A stretch of DNA of 7,994 nt from CAZBEA01 sp964490835 (GCA_964490835.1 CAZBEA010000053.1:1-7994), one strand, 5' to 3'; shown: positions 1 through 5,006, counted from the first letter of the stretch. Numbers and translations are program-made. Notes: generated by a model not told the origin, from the sequence alone.

Positions 1-128
1 CTCACTTTTGAAGAGTTAAGGAAAATATAAGCATCTTCCCGCACACTTAAGAGCCTGATAAGTATAGCTACTCGCCCGCATCAGTACAAGAACTATAGTT
101 TTTTCATATCCATTTTAATCCTATAATA
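1..128. other. Left-edge region without a convincing gene
   Basis: No complete gene is visible here. In frame 1 the first nine codons read LTFEELRKI and end in TAA at 28-30, which could be the last residues of a gene entering from the left, but nine codons are too few to support a call. A 10-bp palindrome AACTATAGTT (91-100) runs into further T residues to 104 and could act as a weak terminator. A second TATAAT occurs at 122-127 without a good -35 box. Confidence 0.3.
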
Positions 129-157
129 TTGACTTCCGAGTTCAATTTTGCTATAAT
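129..157 (+). promoter_or_regulatory. Strong sigma70-type promoter of the left gene block
   Basis: The -35 box TTGACT (129-134) and the -10 box TATAAT (152-157) are separated by 17 bp. A TG dinucleotide one base upstream of the -10 (149-150) makes it an extended -10. Transcription should begin near 164. The same 10-mer TTGCTATAAT recurs at 2283-2292 in front of another gene, which suggests that one sigma factor reads both promoters. No open reading frame begins close by; the first well-supported start codon is about 260 nt downstream, so the transcript has a long leader. Confidence 0.75.
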
Positions 158-163
158 ACCCTC

Positions 164-412
164 ATACTTTCCCCTTTTCCCCGCGGCCTTTTGGCGCGGA
201 GTGAGGAGAGAAAAGTCTTTTTGCACGTTAATAATTTGTTCTTGCTTGCTCCGACTCTGTCGGGGCTTACGAGATGGTTCTTACAAAGATCCCCTCTAAT
301 TCAGGGAATTTATGTGAGAACCATCTCAAATAATAAGGGAATTAAAAAATCCCTTTGTATCGGGTCCCTATCATGGGACAACACGTCTCCCGATCGTATC
401 GGGATGCACTCG
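164..412 (+). ncRNA. Highly structured leader RNA (six consecutive hairpins)
   Basis: Between the promoter and the first gene lie six hairpins in about 225 nt. H1 is CCGCGGCC/GGCGCGG (181-199) with a TTTT loop. H2 is an 8-bp stem (248-266) around CCGAC-TCT-GTCGG. H3 is a 15-bp stem with one G-U pair (271-285 with 313-327), starting GAGATGGTTCT, with a small inner TCCC/GGGA helix. H4 is AAGGGA/TCCCTT (335-355). H5 is GTCCC/GGGAC (364-379). H6 is TCCCGAT/ATCGGGA (388-404). I do not recognise tmRNA, RNase P or 6S signatures. It may be a cis-acting leader or an independent small RNA. The stems are read directly from the sequence; the function is unknown. Confidence 0.5.
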
Positions 413-425
413 AAAGGACAATCAC

Positions 426-644
426 ATGCTCTTGTCATGGACGCAATTACTTTGCGGTTTCCTTCTGGTCTCAATAGTCGTGCTTCGGGTTTGCGGTTTG
501 AAGATCATCAAGTACGATGACGTTCTTCTATTCCTTTTAGGATGTGGACTGCTCCTCATTTTGTCTGGGGTTTACACCCGGTATCTCGTAAGAGAGCTCG
601 CGAGAGCGCAGCACACACTCGCAGCCGAGAATCGGAGGCGCTGA
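426..644 (+). CDS. Small two-helix membrane protein, function unknown
   Basis: This 72-residue protein starts at ATG with a good Shine-Dalgarno site, AAAGGA at 413-418, seven bases upstream. Two hydrophobic segments are visible, about residues 5-25 and 33-50, joined by a short polar turn (KIIKYDD). The C-terminus is a charged, probably helical tail rich in Arg, Ala and Glu (from about residue 51, ending NRRR). With so many positive charges at the end, the tail probably lies in the cytoplasm. It is the first gene after the structured leader, and hairpin H6 ends 21 bp before its start codon. The next gene begins 75 bp later. I do not recognise the family. An overlapping frame from 191 to 520 is rejected because its TTG start lies in hairpin H1. 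The SD site and membrane profile make this frame the credible one. Confidence 0.65.
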   Translation: MLLSWTQLLCGFLLVSIVVLRVCGLKIIKYDDVLLFLLGCGLLLILSGVYTRYLVRELARAQHTLAAENRRR

Positions 645-654
645 AAGAAATTTC

Positions 655-666
655 GTCGTTAACGAC
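655..666. repeat. Perfect 12-bp palindrome GTCGTTAACGAC
   Basis: This self-complementary dodecamer lies 10 bp after the stop of the small membrane protein gene and just before the conserved leader element of the next gene. It could be a protein-binding site or part of the intergenic RNA fold. No second copy was seen in the window. Confidence 0.45.
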
Positions 667-668
667 CG

Positions 669-708
669 CCCGATTCAATCGGGACTAGCCCGCCCGGGTC
701 ACAAGGCA
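669..708 (+). promoter_or_regulatory. Conserved structured leader element, copy 1
   Basis: A 6-bp hairpin CCCGAT-TCA-ATCGGG (669-683) is followed by CTAGCCCGCCCGGGTC and then ACAAGGCA (to 708). The whole 40-bp block recurs at 1152-1192 with one substitution and one inserted base. Each copy sits directly upstream of one of two related genes, and the Shine-Dalgarno of the downstream gene follows at once (AGGAGA, 710-715). A translational or processing signal is one possibility; a cassette-boundary repeat is another. Confidence 0.6.
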
Positions 709-719
709 CAGGAGACAAG

Positions 720-1139
720 TTGAAAACAACCCAGGTCATCTTCCATCAGTACATCGGCGGCATGGGCAGCGATGAGGAAATCGAAATCGTTGTCGACGTC
801 GAGTACGAACACGACTGGAAGATCCCGGACATCCCCGAACAGGGACTGCGGGGTCGGGGCATCACTTTCGAAGAGTCTGTGCGCCACGGCGTAGAAAACT
901 CCTTCAAAGGGATCCAGCCCAACACTTCGACTCGGTTCAGCGGCCAGTTCCTCCGCATCGCGGAGGACAAGGTTCGCCAGAACGCCGACATCAACACCCG
1001 CCTCTACTATGGCAGCCACTACCCATTCATCCCGCGAGGGATGGCACGGAAGGTAGGCCTGCACTTGAGGCCTCGGGTGCCAGCGTTCCCGAACTTCCGG
1101 ATCACGCGCGTCACAGTGCGCGAGCCGGTCGCCGCCTAG
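720..1139 (+). CDS. Uncharacterised protein, paralog A
   Basis: The 139-residue soluble protein starts with TTG, supported by a near-ideal Shine-Dalgarno AGGAGA (710-715) four bases upstream. There is no signal peptide or membrane helix, and I recognise no known domain. It is clearly related to the next gene product. Three blocks align with almost no gaps: residues 25-36 (VDVEYEHDWKIP), 50-62 (FEESVRHGVENSF) and 123-135 (FPNFRITRVTVRE). The first and last blocks alternate hydrophobic and polar residues like beta strands, and the middle one looks helical. The region between them is not conserved in the partner. Codons are G+C-rich compared with genes to the right. It probably belongs to the transcription unit starting near 164. 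Possible roles include a phage- or plasmid-encoded accessory factor, but the sequence gives no direct clue. Confidence 0.7.
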   Translation: MKTTQVIFHQYIGGMGSDEEIEIVVDVEYEHDWKIPDIPEQGLRGRGITFEESVRHGVENSFKGIQPNTSTRFSGQFLRIAEDKVRQNADINTRLYYGSHYPFIPRGMARKVGLHLRPRVPAFPNFRITRVTVREPVAA

Positions 1140-1151
1140 GCCGATATCCCT

Positions 1152-1192
1152 CCCGATTCCATCGGGATCTAGCCCGCCCGGGTCACAAGGCA
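1152..1192 (+). promoter_or_regulatory. Conserved structured leader element, copy 2
   Basis: This is the second copy of the element at 669-708. The hairpin is CCCGAT-TCC-ATCGGG (1152-1166), extended by a T-A pair outside. It is followed by the same 24-bp block (1169-1192) containing CCCGCCCGGGTC and ACAAGGCA. Only the middle loop base and one added T differ from copy 1. It lies 11 bp before the next start codon. Confidence 0.6.
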
Positions 1193-1203
1193 AAGCTGGT
1201 GGG

Positions 1204-1620
1204 ATGCACAAGACTACGGTTCATGTCCTTCCGATCCCTCGGTTCGCACCCAATCGTTACGGCGAGTGGGGTGTGACCGTTGACATCGAACATGACATAG
1301 AGTGGGAGCTACCCGCTCTACACCGATCCGGTCAGGAGTTTCCAGCGGTTTCCCTTGAGAAGGTTATTCGAGGGGGAGTCGAGGAGTACTTCAGCCGGTG
1401 GGTTTTCGACTACGAGCGCGAGCTTACAGAAGAAAACCGTGCATGGATACTCCTCCGCATAGAGGCTACTGCTTGCAGATTCGTGAGTGATCGGCCTCGC
1501 TCGTCAATGATGAGGGAACTCCTCAATACACTGCCCCTTGCGTTCTTGCATAAGGATCCAATCGGGCGCTTCCCTCAGCTTCAGATCACCTCCATCAAGG
1601 TGGAGAGACTGACGGCCTAA
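1204..1620 (+). CDS. Uncharacterised protein, paralog B
   Basis: This 138-residue protein is the diverged tandem paralog of the preceding gene product. Its matching blocks are residues 26-37 (VDIEHDIEWELP), 51-63 (LEKVIRGGVEEYF) and 123-135 (FPQLQITSIKVER), at practically the same positions. By eye, identity in these blocks is about 40 percent, and it is much lower elsewhere. The ATG start is supported because it aligns with the paralog's N-terminus (both continue with KTT). The Shine-Dalgarno is poor: GGTGGG abuts the start, and AAGG at 1187-1190 is 13 bases away. There is no membrane segment or signal peptide. The single Cys is at residue 91. Function is unknown. Duplication with retention of both copies suggests related but distinct partners or a hetero-oligomer; this is inference. 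Confidence 0.7.
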   Translation: MHKTTVHVLPIPRFAPNRYGEWGVTVDIEHDIEWELPALHRSGQEFPAVSLEKVIRGGVEEYFSRWVFDYERELTEENRAWILLRIEATACRFVSDRPRSSMMRELLNTLPLAFLHKDPIGRFPQLQITSIKVERLTA

Positions 1621-1630
1621 GTTCACGACT

Positions 1631-1697
1631 GTGATGAGTCCCGCCATAAGGGCCCCCGCCCTCTTGGGACACGTCACCTAGTCCCTGCTCGGGCTAG
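1631..1697 (+). promoter_or_regulatory. Intergenic hairpins before the third membrane-block gene
   Basis: GTGATGAGTCCC (1631-1642) pairs with GGGACACGTCAC (1666-1677), 10 of 12 positions, enclosing an inner AGGGC/GCCCT stem (1649-1653 with 1658-1662). A second small hairpin, CTAG-T-CCC with GGGCTAG (1678-1697), follows. Neither has a T-run, so these are more likely RNA-processing or translational elements than terminators. They occupy the same place as the conserved leader elements upstream but differ in sequence. Confidence 0.45.
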
Positions 1698-1729
1698 AGC
1701 GCGTGCGTCAATGGGAGGACGCAAAAACC

Positions 1730-2119
1730 GTGGACATCCATGTCATCCCCGCCGTCATCATGCTCGCCGTCGCCGGCCTCGCTGGCTACATGTACAAGCG
1801 TGAAAACGCAGCGATCACGCTCGTCATTGTCGCGATCGCCATCGGTCTTGTCGCCGTCGACCCTTACCGGTCACGCGCCATCAATTCGCCTGCGACATGC
1901 GTCCAGGACTCGGGGTGCGTCAGCAATGGAGCATCCGACTGGATCATCGCAATGGCAGGAATGCTATTTGCGGTTATGCTCGTAGGACTAATCGGTGCGG
2001 GCATCTACAACGTGCTCCATCGGACACCGACTGTCGGCAAACGCCAGGCTTCGACCTGGTACGAACAGCCGCGCAAGCGGAGCTGGTGGGAAGACAAAAC
2101 CCAGCCTCCGCGCCGCTAG
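1730..2119 (+). CDS. Three-helix membrane protein, function unknown
   Basis: I prefer the GTG at 1730 (129 residues) because GGGAGG at 1713-1718 is the only good Shine-Dalgarno. An in-frame GTG at 1703 would add nine residues but has no ribosome site. Numbering from 1730, hydrophobic segments lie at about 4-22, 27-43 and 70-93. The short loop after helix 1 (KRE) and the long basic tail (HRTPTVGKR onward, ending QPPRR) should be cytoplasmic by the positive-inside rule, placing the N-terminus outside. The loop between helices 2 and 3 carries two cysteines (C57 and C63) in a Ser/Gly/Asn-rich stretch that could form a disulfide outside the membrane. The tail has Trp-rich segments (STWYEQ, RSWWEDK). 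The G+C-rich codons match the two genes upstream. No family is recognised. Confidence 0.6.
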   Translation: MDIHVIPAVIMLAVAGLAGYMYKRENAAITLVIVAIAIGLVAVDPYRSRAINSPATCVQDSGCVSNGASDWIIAMAGMLFAVMLVGLIGAGIYNVLHRTPTVGKRQASTWYEQPRKRSWWEDKTQPPRR

Positions 2120-2201
2120 CAAGAACAATTCAGATCTACACCGGATACCGGGGCGGCAAATGCTGCCACCCACTCGTCTGGTGCGGATCTCGCGTGCGTT
2201 T

Positions 2202-2249
2202 ACGGAGAAGCTCTGACTGACCAGCCTGGTCAGTCACCTTCTCCGTTTT
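2202..2249 (+). terminator. Long terminator-like hairpin closing the left block
   Basis: ACGGAGAAG (2202-2210) pairs with CTTCTCCGT (2238-2246), and TGACTGACCA (2214-2223) pairs with TGGTCAGTCA (2227-2236). That makes 19 base pairs with one small asymmetric internal loop and a 3-nt GCC apical loop. Four T residues (2246-2249) end the structure. The T-run is short for an intrinsic terminator, but the stem is long and lies at the right place, 82 bp after the last gene and just before a new promoter. The stretch 2120-2201 holds no gene; it contains a small GGCGGCA/TGCTGCC hairpin near 2153-2168. Confidence 0.65.
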
Positions 2250-2263
2250 CGTATCTCAATCTC

Positions 2264-2292
2264 TTTAAAACTTTTATCTTAATTGCTATAAT
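2264..2292 (+). promoter_or_regulatory. Promoter for a leaderless transcript
   Basis: An extended -10, TTGCTATAAT (TATAAT at 2287-2292), is preceded after a 17-bp spacer by the weak -35 TTTAAA (2264-2269). Transcription should begin around 2299, and the next start codon is at 2302, so almost no 5' untranslated region is possible. No Shine-Dalgarno precedes that ATG. Confidence 0.65.
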
Positions 2293-2301
2293 TTCGGCGA
2301 T

Positions 2302-2817
2302 ATGTCAAAGGAATTCGATCTGGGCAAAATTGTCGTTAAAAAAGAGGGAGATCATCCCATGTTAAAGCTCTGGGGAATTGTCCCCGCAGAAGGAATTATC
2401 TCTCAACTAGCAGAATTTGAGGCGGATCCTCAAGAAAAGAATGCAATACTTCAAGGCTGGGGAGATATTGTAGAATTTACAGAAGTAGGTGGAATTGTTA
2501 CTTCAGGCGGCATACTCGTGCGTGGAGCTACGCGCGAATCTGTTATACCCACAAAAGGAGCAAAAATATATGAGGTCGGAGAAGATTTTGCAACAAGTCT
2601 TGGGTATGTGCCAACAGAAGGTGGAAGCGTGAATCTCTATTCCAACAGGTATAAAAATTTATTGGGAATTAGAAAAGGGATGGGGAAGTTTATGCAAACA
2701 ACATATAAAAATGTGGGCGTACTAGACAGATACACAGTCGACCCGGATGCGGTCGCCCAACAAGTTCTTCTCAATCTTGCACTAACTCGTGGCCTCGGAC
2801 GAATTCAGGCAGCATAG
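2302..2817 (+). CDS. Uncharacterised 171-residue protein upstream of uppP
   Basis: A soluble protein with no signal peptide, membrane helix or cysteine. I cannot assign a family. The N-terminal part (about residues 1-60) mixes charged and hydrophobic residues. Residues 62-115 are rich in short beta-like stretches with Gly turns (GGIVTSGGILVRG, then GAKIYEVGEDF, then GGSVNLYSN). The C-terminus, LLNLALTRGLGRIQAA, looks helical and ends in a basic patch. A remote resemblance of the KGAKIYEV segment to small beta-barrels of ATPase N-termini was considered but is too weak to name. The ATG lies nine bases after a TATAAT box, so the mRNA is probably leaderless. uppP follows after 28 bp with no terminator between, suggesting cotranscription. 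Base composition and initiation style match the A+T-rich genes to the right, not the left block. Confidence 0.7.
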   Translation: MSKEFDLGKIVVKKEGDHPMLKLWGIVPAEGIISQLAEFEADPQEKNAILQGWGDIVEFTEVGGIVTSGGILVRGATRESVIPTKGAKIYEVGEDFATSLGYVPTEGGSVNLYSNRYKNLLGIRKGMGKFMQTTYKNVGVLDRYTVDPDAVAQQVLLNLALTRGLGRIQAA

Positions 2818-2845
2818 TGTATTAATTTTTGTGTAGTATAGAATT

Positions 2846-3619
2846 GTGAATATTTTTGATGCATTCATTCTTTCCATTGTCGAAGGTATTACTGAATTTC
2901 TCCCTATTTCCTCGACTGCGCATCTTATTCTCACTTCACACATCCTCGGGATACAACCTTCAGAATTTCTTTCTACATTTGAGGTCGTCATACAGCTGGG
3001 TGCAATTGGTGCTGTCATCGTCCTTTATTTCAATAGAATTCGCTCTCAGATTTCAATTCTCTACAAAGCAAGTCTTGCTTTTATCCCGACGGGGGTTATC
3101 GGATTCTTTCTCTATGACAGAATCAAACTGCTTTTTAACGATCCGCTAGTTCCCGTTGTAACGCTTTTTGTTGGCGGAATAGTTGTTATTCTGCTTGAAT
3201 TATTTGTCTTCAAAAAAGCAAGTAATAACGGGACAAATCTTAATAATCTCAGTTACAAAAATGCCTTTCTTATTGGACTTATCCAGTCAATTTCAATGAT
3301 TCCGGGTGTTTCAAGGGCTGCCTCATCTATCTTTGGAGGACTTGCTCTTGGAATGAACAGAAAAGATGCGGTTGAATTCTCATTTCTTCTTGCGATTCCG
3401 ACAATGCTCGTTGCAACTCTTTTTGATTTGGTTCAGTCTTCAAGGGGATTCACCGGATCTCAATTTGGTCTTTTAGGATTTGGGGTTCTTCTGTCATTTA
3501 TTAGTGCGCTTTTTGTCATCCGCTGGCTTATTCGATACATCCAGACAAATAATTTTATTTTTTTTGGGATATATAGAATAGTCGTAAGTATCCTGTACTA
3601 TTTTCTCTTTCTACGCTAG
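2846..3619 (+). CDS. uppP: Undecaprenyl-diphosphatase (BacA/UppP)
   Basis: This integral membrane phosphatase removes one phosphate from undecaprenyl pyrophosphate. It thereby recycles the lipid carrier used for peptidoglycan, teichoic acid and other exported glycans; family members confer bacitracin tolerance when overproduced. At 257 residues it is slightly shorter than the E. coli protein (about 273). Both family signatures are present: residues 13-26, EGITEFLPISSTAH, with the acidic pair E13/E17, the serines and H26; and P153-G-V-S-R157, followed by AASSI where the usual form is SRSGATI. The catalytic Arg is retained, while the residues after it deviate. The rest is a series of hydrophobic segments, as expected for this polytopic fold. 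Translation starts at GTG with no Shine-Dalgarno. It is probably cotranscribed with the unknown gene 28 bp upstream. The stop lies one base from the stop of the convergent gene. Confidence 0.95.
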   Translation: MNIFDAFILSIVEGITEFLPISSTAHLILTSHILGIQPSEFLSTFEVVIQLGAIGAVIVLYFNRIRSQISILYKASLAFIPTGVIGFFLYDRIKLLFNDPLVPVVTLFVGGIVVILLELFVFKKASNNGTNLNNLSYKNAFLIGLIQSISMIPGVSRAASSIFGGLALGMNRKDAVEFSFLLAIPTMLVATLFDLVQSSRGFTGSQFGLLGFGVLLSFISALFVIRWLIRYIQTNNFIFFGIYRIVVSILYYFLFLR

Positions 3620-3620
3620 C

Positions 3621-4181
3621 CTACCGGAATATCAAAAAATCAACAAGAACCAGAAGTATAACCGGCCAAACTTTGCTTTTAAAAAATCCATCATTTCGCT
3701 CTGTTCCTAAAAAATGAGGCCTCACATTAACAGGAATATAACCGGTACCCGAACCGTTAAATTCCTCAAGAGCAACACCAAGAACTACTCCATCCTTGTC
3801 CGCCCTAACCCCAACTCCCGGAGCGCGGGATGATGTGATGTAGTCATTTGCTTTAATCGCTCCTTTTTCTGTCGAAACTTTTACCAAGACCTTACCGCTT
3901 GTTGCGACATACATTGTATCCTGCTCATTCAGATCCATAATTGCAAGAGCCGGGTCTTTGACCGCTACTCCATGTATATTTGGGTCAAATTCTTTTTTAC
4001 TTTTAGACATCGTCTTCCCATCAAACGAAACAATTTCTCCATCAGCAACTTGTTCCTCACCTATGAAAGGCCTAGCAATTCCTTCAACTCCTGCCTCCTC
4101 TGCAGAAACGCTGACCGATAGCAGAAGCAGTGAGACACTAAATACAAGAACAAATTCAAAAACCTTTAAGATGAGCTTCAT
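3621..4181 (-). CDS. Secreted, C-terminally anchored protein with a processing-type (Peptidase_G2-like) domain
   Basis: The 186-residue protein has a clear signal peptide: MKLILK, a hydrophobic core to about residue 25, and a likely cleavage after VSA (27). A second hydrophobic segment ends the protein (about 171-185, VWPVILLVLVDFLIF), so the mature domain should sit outside, tethered by its C-terminus. The middle (about residues 45-158) alternates beta strands and turns, with recognisable pieces: GEIVSFDG, a DPNIHGVAV block, KVLVKVST, an ANDYITSS block, PGVGVRADKDGVVLGVALE, and finally GTGYIPVNV. From memory this order resembles the C-terminal domain of very long CPR repeat proteins and phage-tail-type self-cleaving chaperone domains. 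Here it stands alone. The assignment is tentative. Its 3' end abuts uppP tail to tail; its 5' end faces the giant repeat protein across about 900 bp. Confidence 0.75.
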   Translation of the reverse strand: MKLILKVFEFVLVFSVSLLLLSVSVSAEEAGVEGIARPFIGEEQVADGEIVSFDGKTMSKSKKEFDPNIHGVAVKDPALAIMDLNEQDTMYVATSGKVLVKVSTEKGAIKANDYITSSRAPGVGVRADKDGVVLGVALEEFNGSGTGYIPVNVRPHFLGTERNDGFFKSKVWPVILLVLVDFLIFR

Positions 4182-4190
4182 ATATCACAG

Positions 4191-4218
4191 CGTATACTGG
4201 AAAGTATATTCATGTCAA
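4191..4218 (-). promoter_or_regulatory. Promoter of the secreted protein gene
   Basis: Read on the minus strand, TTGACA (4213-4218) is followed after 16 bp by TATACG (4191-4196). The start codon (4179-4181) begins 10 bases after the -10 box, so transcription starts within a few bases of the ATG. There is no Shine-Dalgarno. This mirrors the arrangement at 2287-2304 and suggests leaderless mRNAs are normal in this genome. Confidence 0.6.
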
Positions 4219-4291
4219 GAAAAAGAGACTAGGCTGAATCCAATTTAATTCAAGCTATACTCTGTCTTTTGTACAACTATATGATTTCATT

Positions 4292-4313
4292 ATTGTATAC
4301 GTTCGTATGCAAT
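4292..4313. repeat. Near-perfect 22-bp palindrome
   Basis: ATTGTATACG and CGTATGCAAT flank a TT spacer, with one mismatch between the ten-base arms. It lies about 75 bp upstream of the minus-strand promoter. The size and symmetry fit an operator for a dimeric regulator. Confidence 0.5.
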
Positions 4314-4341
4314 AAGTAAGAATTAGTTGCTCAAATCAGCT

Positions 4342-4427
4342 ATTACACAGGGGAAAGGAATAAGCAAACTTGGACATTTCGAAGCTAAATTCCAAGTTTA
4401 GATTAATATTAACTTCGTCTGTGTAAT
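4342..4427. repeat. Nested inverted repeat / hairpin containing a TTGGACA site
   Basis: The outer arms ATTACACAG (4342-4350) and CTGTGTAAT (4419-4427) match perfectly. Inside, CTTGGA-C-ATTT (4369-4379) pairs with AAATTCCAAG (4387-4396), 10 bp with one bulged C, around the loop CGAAGCT. The two stems are almost coaxial (centres two bases apart). It could be a small structured RNA, on either strand, or a DNA operator. No T-run follows on the + strand, so a terminator is unlikely. Confidence 0.5.
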
Positions 4428-4706
4428 CTGTAAAACTGCGAAAAAATTGAGTAAAAATTATCAAAATCCAAACTCTAGGTTGCTAATGTATTTAACGCAG
4501 AAGAACTCGCTATTTATAAAAATTTCAAAAAACCTATTAATTCTAGTAATACAAAACAAATCTTCGCAAGTAATTTTCTCTTGAAAAATGAAAAATTATA
4601 AAAAATAATTGGGGTATTAAATAACCCTAGAATATATATTAATAACTACTCCTTTTACCCCATATAAAATTCTAAAAACAATCAAAAAATTCCACGAGAT
4701 AAAAAT

Positions 4707-4913
4707 TATAAGTTATCTAATGTAAGAATTTGATAAGAAAACGCTCAGCCAGATTACTAATTATAAAATTATTGCTTAGGCTTAAATTATAAGTTGTAAC
4801 AAAATTTAGCTTCGAAGTTTTTAAACTATAAGTTATTTGCACAGAGTAATATATTATAAGACTTATAAAACTATATGTTGTATATTATGCCTATATTTTT
4901 ATTATTATAAGTT
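4707..4913 (+). repeat. Scattered TATAAGTT repeats
   Basis: Exact TATAAGTT occurs at 4707-4714, 4788-4795, 4827-4834 and 4906-4913, mostly preceded by AT or AC and followed by RT or GC. A one-mismatch copy, TATATGTT, is at 4872-4879. Between them TTATAAG-A-CTTATAA (4854-4868) is a perfect dyad of a related word. Spacing is irregular (81, 39, 45 and 34 bp). In such A+T-rich DNA some repetition is expected by chance, but four exact octamers in 207 bp in the same orientation is notable. Confidence 0.4.
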
Positions 4914-5006
4914 GCAAAAATTATTCTCTTTAAGTTTTATAAAGTTGGACATTTAGCCTCGCGCTTCTTCATAACTTTTGATGAGATAGTACACTCAAGT
5001 TCTATA

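Noticed and set aside
164..412. RNase P, tmRNA or 6S RNA in the structured leader
   Set aside because: The conserved cores I know for these RNAs are absent; GAGGAGAGAAAAGTC near 202-216 only superficially resembles the RNase P GAGGAAAGTCC core.
191..520. A 109-codon plus-strand frame starting at TTG
   Set aside because: Its start lies in the loop and arm of a strong hairpin with no usable ribosome site, it runs through five further hairpins, and it overlaps the better supported frame at 426-644.
655..1192. Integron attC sites for the repeated leader elements
   Set aside because: No integrase and no recognisable attC core sites (GTTRRRY) flank the elements, so only a weaker cassette-like idea is kept.
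699..1211. A 170-codon minus-strand frame opposite the first paralog
   Set aside because: It is a shadow of a G+C-rich gene. The plus frame has a near-ideal SD and a paralog next door, whereas this one has neither.
1897..2220. Overlapping plus frames at 1740, 1897 and 1995 and a minus frame at 1988-2173
   Set aside because: They overlap the three-helix membrane protein gene, lack ribosome sites and have Arg/Ser-rich out-of-frame composition.
3958..4248. A 96-codon plus frame opposite the secreted protein
   Set aside because: The minus frame has a signal peptide, promoter and C-terminal anchor; the plus frame is its shadow.
4486..4584. A 32-codon plus frame in the intergenic region
   Set aside because: It has no ribosome site, and Lys/Asn/Ile-rich composition is expected from A+T-rich non-coding DNA.
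4707..4913. CRISPR array interpretation of the repeated TATAAGTT words
   Set aside because: The repeats are only 8-12 bp, spacing is irregular (34-81 bp), and no cas gene is present.
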